NCBI RefSeq assembly: GCF_013870515.1
Contig: NZ_JACBXA010000021.1
Span: 1-45,411, forward strand
Reading direction: 5' to 3'
From: Streptomyces albidus (ex Kaewkla and Franco 2022)
GTDB taxonomy: Bacteria > Actinomycetota > Actinomycetes > Streptomycetales > Streptomycetaceae
DNA: 45,411 nt
The position numbers were made by a program, and so were the translations under genes. Positions 41,206 through 45,411 of this stretch are shown here, in pieces (position 1 is the first letter of the stretch; each line of letters begins with the position of its first letter). Under the pieces are notes generated by a model that did not search any database, was not told where the DNA came from, and was given only the letters and a program-made list of their open reading frames with translations.

Positions 41206-41955
41206 TTAAGCGCCGCCTCCCACAGTCGCGTTGCTGCCCTGGTCGCGGCTTTTGTCTTGCCCCGTGGCCTGCGCCGAAGCATCGCGGGCCGCCTCCTCTT
41301 CCGCCTCCTCGGGGGAGGGCTCCGGCGGTGCCAGGGAGTCGAGTTCACCGGTCTCGCCGAGCCGCAGCAGGAACGGCCTCAGCGCCGTGTAGCGGATGAC
41401 GGTCAGCGAGCACGGGCCCACGGCGATGCGCTGGAAGAGGTCGAGGTGCATGCCGAGGGCGTCGGCGACGACGGACTTGATGATGTCGCCGTGGGAGCAC
41501 ATCGCGTACAGGGCGTCCGCTCCGTGCTCCGACTCGATGCGGGTGTTCCACTCGCGTACGGCCTCGACGGCCCGCGCCTGCATCCCGCGCATCGACTCCC
41601 CGCCGGGGAACGCCGCGGCGGAGGGGTGCTGCTGCACTGTGGTCATCAGCGGCTCGTCGCCCAGCTCGGCAAGCTTCCGCCCGCTCCAGTCGCCGTAGTC
41701 GCACTCGGAGATGCGCTCGTCGGTGTGCAGGGCCAGGCCGGGGCGGGCCTCGGCCAGCGGCTGGACGGTCTCCTGGCAGCGCTGCAGCGGGCTGCTGACC
41801 ACCGCGGACAGCGGCAGCGCGGCAAGTCGTCCGGGGAGGGCCGCGGCCTGGGCCAGTCCGTGCTCGTCCAGGGCGACGCCCGGTGTGCGGCCTGCCAGCA
41901 GTCCGGCGGTGTTGGCGGTGGAGCGGCCGTGCCGTACGAGGATGAGCGTGGGCAT
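41206..41955 (-). CDS. Histidine phosphatase superfamily protein (phosphoglycerate-mutase-like)
   Basis: This is a predicted phosphatase using a phosphohistidine intermediate. The 249-residue protein begins at once with LILVRHGRSTANTAG (nucleophile His9). It has RISECDYGDWSGRKLAE and the second catalytic His in YAMCSHGDIIKSVVADALG. A tail of about 45 acidic, Ala/Gln-rich residues follows. The pattern is of the MSMEG_4193-type family, predicted phosphatases rather than true glycolytic mutases. The ATG at 41955 is preceded by TAGGGT seven bases upstream, so the mRNA may be leaderless, although GGTGGCAGG could act as a weak ribosome site. It is divergent from corA and upstream of DUF3090. Confidence 0.9.
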   Translation of the reverse strand: MPTLILVRHGRSTANTAGLLAGRTPGVALDEHGLAQAAALPGRLAALPLSAVVSSPLQRCQETVQPLAEARPGLALHTDERISECDYGDWSGRKLAELGDEPLMTTVQQHPSAAAFPGGESMRGMQARAVEAVREWNTRIESEHGADALYAMCSHGDIIKSVVADALGMHLDLFQRIAVGPCSLTVIRYTALRPFLLRLGETGELDSLAPPEPSPEEAEEEAARDASAQATGQDKSRDQGSNATVGGGA

Positions 41956-41962
41956 GCCTGCC

Positions 41963-41968
41963 ACCCTA
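41963..41968 (-). promoter_or_regulatory. Candidate -10 box for the histidine phosphatase gene
   Basis: TAGGGT on the minus strand ends seven bases before the ATG; no clear -35 is seen. It would drive the phosphatase-DUF3090-kinase-fold operon. Confidence 0.45.
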
Positions 41969-42032
41969 AGCGAGCCGCGCGGGGCGGCGGAGCGGTGGTT
42001 GTGTGTGCCGCATCGGGGCACAATGACCTGTC

Positions 42033-43016
42033 GTGATCGTGGACTGCGCCATCTACCGGGAAGGACGCCGCATGGAGCGGCCGTCCGACTACTCCGACGC
42101 GCTCGACGAGGCCAGGGCCGCGGGTGACGCCTTCCTGTGGATCGGCCTTCACGAGCCCACCGAGGCCGAGTTCGAACTTGTGACGAGTGAGTTCGGTCTC
42201 CACCCCCTGGCCGTCGAGGACGCACTCCACGCGCACCAGCGGCCGAAGCTGGAGGTCTACTCGGACTCCCTCTTCCTCGTGCTCAAGCCGGTCTCCTACG
42301 ACGAGTCCACGGCGACCGTCACCGCGGGCGAGCTGATGCTGTTCGTCGGCGACTCCTTCGTGGTGACCGTCCGGCACGGTGAGACCAATCCGCTCGGCGC
42401 CGTACGTGAGCGGCTGGAGGAGGAGCCGGAGGTCCTGCGCCACGGCCCGACCGCCGTGATGTACGCGGTCAGCGACGCGATCGTGGACCACTACATGGAG
42501 GTGGCGGCCGATCTCCAGGTCAGCCTCGACGGCCTGGAGGAGGACGTCTTCGCCCCGGACGGACAGATCGGCCGCGACACCGCCGGCCGCATCTACGGCT
42601 TCAAGCGGCAGGTCCTGGGTTTCCGCCGGGCCACCGGGCCGCTCGCCGAGCCGCTGGAGCGGCTGGTGCGTCCCGGCGTGCCGTTCGTGCACGAGGAATC
42701 GCGGCCCTTCTTCAGGGACGTCAGCGACCACCTGACCCGGGTCAACGAGCAGGTCGACAGCCTCGACAGGCTCCTGTCCGACATCCTCTCCGCGAACCTG
42801 GCGCAGATGAGCGTCCGCCAGAACGACAACACGCGCAAGATCTCGGCGTGGGCGGCGATGTTCGCCATCCCCACGGCCATCGCGGGGGTCTACGGAATGA
42901 ACTTCGACCACATGCCGGAGCTGCACTGGGTGTGGGCGTACCCGGCGGTGCTGGCGTTGATCGGCGGCGCCTGCCTCCTGCTGTTCCGCGTCTTCAAGCG
43001 CCGCGGCTGGATGTGA
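42033..43016 (+). CDS. corA: CorA-family magnesium/cobalt transporter
   Basis: CorA forms a pentameric membrane channel for Mg2+ and Co2+. The 327-residue protein has a large cytosolic alpha/beta domain and a long stalk helix. Two C-terminal membrane helices carry the selectivity motif YGMNFDHMPEL (GMN at 288-290), and a basic KRRGWM end follows the second helix. Length is typical. The GTG at 42033 lacks a clear Shine-Dalgarno; an ATG 13 codons on would truncate the first conserved strand. It is divergent from the phosphatase gene with 77 bases between them. Confidence 0.94.
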   Translation: MIVDCAIYREGRRMERPSDYSDALDEARAAGDAFLWIGLHEPTEAEFELVTSEFGLHPLAVEDALHAHQRPKLEVYSDSLFLVLKPVSYDESTATVTAGELMLFVGDSFVVTVRHGETNPLGAVRERLEEEPEVLRHGPTAVMYAVSDAIVDHYMEVAADLQVSLDGLEEDVFAPDGQIGRDTAGRIYGFKRQVLGFRRATGPLAEPLERLVRPGVPFVHEESRPFFRDVSDHLTRVNEQVDSLDRLLSDILSANLAQMSVRQNDNTRKISAWAAMFAIPTAIAGVYGMNFDHMPELHWVWAYPAVLALIGGACLLLFRVFKRRGWM

Positions 43017-43111
43017 CGTCCGGGGGCTCCGGGAGCACCCCAGTACCCCGGTCGGAGCCTCCCGTCGGCCGGACGCGTAACCCTTGGGACGCTGCCGCGT
43101 TGTGCTGCGTG

Positions 43112-43154
43112 ACGGCCGTGGCGGGGAAGACCCCCGAGCCCCCACCACGGCCGT
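43112..43154. terminator. Bidirectional terminator after corA
   Basis: ACGGCCGTGG pairs with CCACGGCCGT (10 bp); inside, CGGGG pairs with CCCCG around a short loop. It lies between convergent corA and the LLM oxidoreductase gene. Confidence 0.75.
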
Positions 43155-43162
43155 AGGCATGT

Positions 43163-43194
43163 CCGGGGGCTTTCGCTCGACGCGGGACCCCCGG
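43163..43194 (-). terminator. Second hairpin before the LLM gene stop
   Basis: CCGGGGG pairs with CCCCCGG across an 18-base loop, 17 bases beyond the LLM oxidoreductase stop. It is probably the minus-strand terminator. Confidence 0.45.
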
Positions 43195-43210
43195 CACGCG
43201 GTGCCTCCGG

Positions 43211-44269
43211 CTAGGACGCCACCCCGGCCCGCTCGAGAGCTTCCACTCCGGCCCGCAGCCCGCTGATGCGCTCGTCGAGCGTGAAGCCGGACGGCGCGAG
43301 GGAGAGTGTGGTCACCCCGGCTTCGGCGTAGGCGCGCATCCGGTCCGCGATGCGGTCGACGGAGCCGAGGAGGGTGGTGGAGTCGATCAGCTCGTGGGGC
43401 ACGGCCGCCGCCGCGCCTTGCTTGTCGCCCGCCAGGAACTTGTCCTGGATCTCGGCGGCCTCCTTCTCGTAACCCATGCGCTGCGCGAGGCGGTTGTAGA
43501 AGTTCTGCTTCCGGCTGCCCATGCCGCCGACGTACAGCGCGGTGTAGGGACGGAACTGGTCGGCCAGCGCGGGGACGTCCTCCCCCAGCGCCAGCGGCAC
43601 GGTCGGGCAGACGTCGAATCCCGTGAGCCCGGGGCCCTTGCCGGCCTTCTCGCGTCCCGCACGGAGGTGCTGGAGGGTGGTGTCCTCCGCGTGCTCCGGC
43701 GAGAAGAAGATGAGCAGGGCGCCGTCGGCTATCTCGCCGGTCTGCTCCAGGTTCTTGGGGCCGATCGCCGCGATGTAGAGCGGGATCTCCTCGCGCTCGG
43801 GGTGCACCGTGAGCTTGATGGGCTTGCCGGGGCCGTCCGGCAGCGGCAGGGTCCAGTGCTCTCCCTCGTGGCTGAGACGCTCGCGGGACATCGCCTTGCG
43901 GATGATCTCGACGTACTCGCGGGTGCGGGAGAGCGGCTTGTCGAACTTCACCCCGTACCAGCCCTCGGAGACCTGCGGTCCCGAGACGCCGAGGCCGAGC
44001 CGGAACCGGCCGCCGGAGAGCGAGTCGAGGGTGGCCGCCGTCATCGCCGTCATGGCGGGCGCGCGGGCGGGGATCTGGAAGATGGCCGAGCCGACGTCGA
44101 TGTTCTCGGTCTGGGCGGCGACCCACGCGAGGACCGTCGGGGCGTCCGAGCCGTAGGCCTCGGCGGCCCAGCACACTTCATAGCCGAGGCGGTCGGCCTC
44201 CTTGGCGACCGCGAGGTTGTCCGCGTCCATCCCCGCGCCCCAGTACCCGAGGTTCATGCCGAGCCGCAT
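43211..44269 (-). CDS. LLM-class F420-dependent oxidoreductase
   Basis: This is a TIM-barrel luciferase-like monooxygenase family enzyme; actinobacterial members of this type use coenzyme F420. The 352-residue protein begins MRLGMNLGYWGAGMDADNLA. It has the barrel segments LGYEVCWAAEAYGSDAPTVL, NIDVGSAIFQIPARAPAMTA and LDSLSGGRFRLGLGVSGPQV, the cofactor-type segment IPLYIAAIGPKNLEQTGEIA, and a C-terminal SLAPSGFTLDERISGLRAG. The substrate is unknown. The ATG at 44269 has AAGGGGG close upstream. A perfect 14-bp palindrome lies nine bases before the start, which suggests repression at the promoter or leader. It is divergent from an aldo/keto reductase gene. Confidence 0.92.
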   Translation of the reverse strand: MRLGMNLGYWGAGMDADNLAVAKEADRLGYEVCWAAEAYGSDAPTVLAWVAAQTENIDVGSAIFQIPARAPAMTAMTAATLDSLSGGRFRLGLGVSGPQVSEGWYGVKFDKPLSRTREYVEIIRKAMSRERLSHEGEHWTLPLPDGPGKPIKLTVHPEREEIPLYIAAIGPKNLEQTGEIADGALLIFFSPEHAEDTTLQHLRAGREKAGKGPGLTGFDVCPTVPLALGEDVPALADQFRPYTALYVGGMGSRKQNFYNRLAQRMGYEKEAAEIQDKFLAGDKQGAAAAVPHELIDSTTLLGSVDRIADRMRAYAEAGVTTLSLAPSGFTLDERISGLRAGVEALERAGVAS

Positions 44270-44278
44270 AGGGCCCCC

Positions 44279-44292
44279 TTACTGATCAGTAA
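44279..44292. promoter_or_regulatory. Perfect 14-bp palindrome TTACTGATCAGTAA
   Basis: This AT-rich perfect palindrome stands out in very GC-rich DNA. It lies nine bases before the LLM oxidoreductase start, 50 bases before the divergent aldo/keto reductase. It has the look of a TetR- or MarR-family operator, but no such regulator gene is in the window. Confidence 0.65.
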
Positions 44293-44328
44293 CGTCCCTG
44301 TCCCCGGGACTGTACGCGCGCTCGCAGA

Positions 44329-44334
44329 TAACCT
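44329..44334 (+). promoter_or_regulatory. Possible -10 box for leaderless aldo/keto reductase
   Basis: TAACCT ends eight bases before the ATG at 44343; no Shine-Dalgarno or clear -35 is seen. Confidence 0.3.
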
Positions 44335-44342
44335 CAACGCCC

Positions 44343-45329
44343 ATGGAGGCAAGGCACCTGGGCCGCACCGGCCTGCGCGTATCCCGAATCGGGCTCGGCA
44401 CCCTCACCTGGGCCCGGGACACCGGGGAGAGGGACGCCGCGGATCAGCTCAAGACATTCTGGGAGGCGGGCGGCACGCTGGTCGACACCGCGGACGTCTA
44501 CGCGGACGGCGGCGCCGAATATCTCCTGGGCCGGCTGCTGGAGGGACTCGTACCGCGACGGGACCTCGTCGTCGCCACGAAGGCGGGCAGCGTGCCCGAC
44601 CCGGACCGGCGCTTCGACGGCTCCCGCGGCCATCTCCTCGCGGCGCTCGACGCGTCCCTGGAGCGGCTGCGCACCGACTACGTGGACCTGTGGCAGGTGC
44701 ACGCCTTCGACCCCGCGACACCGCTCGAAGAGACCCTGCAGGCACTGGACATCGCGGTGAGCAGCGGCCGGGCACGCTACGTGGGCGTCTCCAACTTCTG
44801 CGGCTGGCAGCTCGCCAAGGCCGCCACCTGGCAGCTCGCCTCCGCCGGTACGCGCACCAGACTGGCCAGCACGCAGATGGAGTACTCGCTGCTCCAACGC
44901 GGCGTGGAACGCGAGCTGTTGCCCGCCGCCATGGACCTCGGCCTCGGGCTGCTGCCCTCCTCACCGCTCGGGCGCGGCGTACTGACGGGCAAGTACCGCA
45001 GAGCCGAGCCGCCGCCCGACTCGCGAGGCGCCTCAGGCCAGTTGGCGGCGTTCGTCGCCCCCTATCTCGACGAGGCGGCCGACCGGATCGTCGACGCCGT
45101 CTCGACGGCCGCCGACGGGCTGGCCGTCTCGCCGCTGCAGGTGGCTCTGGCATGGGTACGGGACCGGCCGGGCGTCGCGGCGCCGATCGTCGGCGCACGC
45201 ACGTCCCAGCAGCTCCTGGAGGCGCTGTCAGTGGAGGGGCTTAGCCTTCCTGACGAGATCTGCCGAGCGCTCGACGATGTGTCAGCGCCGGTGCACAGCT
45301 ACCCCGACCAGGACTGGAGCGTGCTGTGA
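44343..45329 (+). CDS. Aldo/keto reductase
   Basis: This is an NADPH-dependent carbonyl reductase with a TIM barrel. The 328-residue protein starts MEARHLGRTGLRVSRIGLGT. It has the catalytic tetrad Asp48 (TLVDTADVYADG), Tyr53, Lys80 (LVVATKAGS) and His120 (VDLWQVHAFD). The barrel continues with RYVGVSNFCGWQLAKAA, TQMEYSLLQRGVERELLPAA and the cofactor segment PIVGARTSQQLLEALS. The substrate is unknown. Its stop overlaps the next gene's GTG by four bases, so the pair is translationally coupled. It is divergent from the LLM oxidoreductase. Confidence 0.93.
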   Translation: MEARHLGRTGLRVSRIGLGTLTWARDTGERDAADQLKTFWEAGGTLVDTADVYADGGAEYLLGRLLEGLVPRRDLVVATKAGSVPDPDRRFDGSRGHLLAALDASLERLRTDYVDLWQVHAFDPATPLEETLQALDIAVSSGRARYVGVSNFCGWQLAKAATWQLASAGTRTRLASTQMEYSLLQRGVERELLPAAMDLGLGLLPSSPLGRGVLTGKYRRAEPPPDSRGASGQLAAFVAPYLDEAADRIVDAVSTAADGLAVSPLQVALAWVRDRPGVAAPIVGARTSQQLLEALSVEGLSLPDEICRALDDVSAPVHSYPDQDWSVL

Positions 45330-45411
45330 CGGACGACAAGGCAGCCGAACTCCTCGCGGCGGTAAAGGCGGTGGAGAGCGGTGAGCGCTCCGCCGCGTCC
45401 TTCTTCAACGA
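45326..45411 (+). CDS. Partial coding region at the window edge, function unknown
   Basis: A frame opens at GTG 45326, overlapping the aldo/keto reductase stop (GTGA), and runs off the window after 28 complete codons. The visible N-terminus includes ELLAAVKAVESGERSAASFF. The four-base overlap is typical of an operon partner. In Streptomyces a helix-hairpin-helix protein often follows this reductase, but the fragment is too short to confirm this. Confidence 0.5.
   Translation, partial: MTDDKAAELLAAVKAVESGERSAASFFN

Noticed and set aside
41646..44174. 842-codon minus-strand open frame across corA and the LLM gene
   Set aside because: It overlaps corA and the LLM gene in other frames; its product is compositionally biased and matches neither known family.
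1..45411. CRISPR arrays, tRNA genes, rRNA genes, prophage or integrative element boundaries
   Set aside because: No regularly spaced repeats, cloverleaf-like genes, integrase, att-like duplications or phage genes were recognised.

Overview
The window is chromosomal DNA from a high-GC actinobacterium. It is almost certainly a Streptomyces or a very close relative. Base composition is strongly GC-rich with G/C at third codon positions, GTG and TTG starts are common, and the gene set includes a complete Pup-proteasome system, mycothiol ligase MshC, the gylR-glpFKD glycerol operon, a TipA-type MerR regulator and an F420-dependent (LLM) oxidoreductase family protein. No rRNA, tRNA, CRISPR array, prophage or complete insertion sequence was seen.

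Left part (1-15.2 kb, nearly all minus strand): Tat export genes tatC and tatA, a small membrane protein, the WYL regulators PafC and PafB, two FKBP-type prolyl isomerases (one cytosolic, one a two-domain lipoprotein), Pup ligase PafA, a divergent MFS exporter/LacI-type regulator pair inserted in the middle, 20S proteasome subunits PrcA and PrcB, the modifier Pup (ending in Gly-Gly-Glu), depupylase Dop, and the AAA+ unfoldase ARC/Mpa. Together they tag (PafA, Pup), untag (Dop), unfold (ARC) and degrade (PrcAB) proteins, with PafBC as a DNA-damage-type transcription activator.

Middle part (15.4-27.1 kb): a [3Fe-4S]-type ferredoxin divergent from arc, a secreted protein of unknown function, tRNA m1A58 methyltransferase TrmI, a site-2 protease with CBS domains, a RecB-family Fe-S nuclease, an orphan NarL-type response regulator, a solute-binding lipoprotein without transporter partners, a HAD hydrolase, and cobalamin-dependent methionine synthase MetH.

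Glycerol block (27.3-32.5 kb): gylR, glpF, glpK and glpD on the plus strand. A 17-bp palindrome before gylR recurs with 15/17 identity in front of glpF, which marks a likely GylR operator. Two strong hairpins close the operon.

Right part (32.5-45.4 kb): a TipA-like MerR regulator with a textbook 19-bp-spacer operator; an alpha-glucosidase/LacI pair with two related operators; a PAC2-family protein with a very long Lys/Ser-rich tail; mshC; a MITE-like palindromic repeat; a kinase-fold protein, DUF3090 and histidine phosphatase cluster; CorA; an LLM oxidoreductase behind a perfect 14-bp palindrome; an aldo/keto reductase; and the start of one further gene. From memory, the order tatC-tatA-pafC-pafB-pafA-prcAB-pup-dop-mpa-trmI-recB-metH-PAC2-mshC-(kinase-like)-DUF3090-phosphatase resembles the Mycobacterium tuberculosis Rv2093c-Rv2135c region, so most of this is an ancient actinobacterial core block. 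The accessory material is the MFS/LacI pair, the glp operon, the TipA and GH13 units and the repeat.

I found no convincing wholly new system. The points most worth a second look are the regulatory palindromes, the Pup-GGE terminus, the PAC2 tail, the GylR insertion, and the many predicted leaderless starts.
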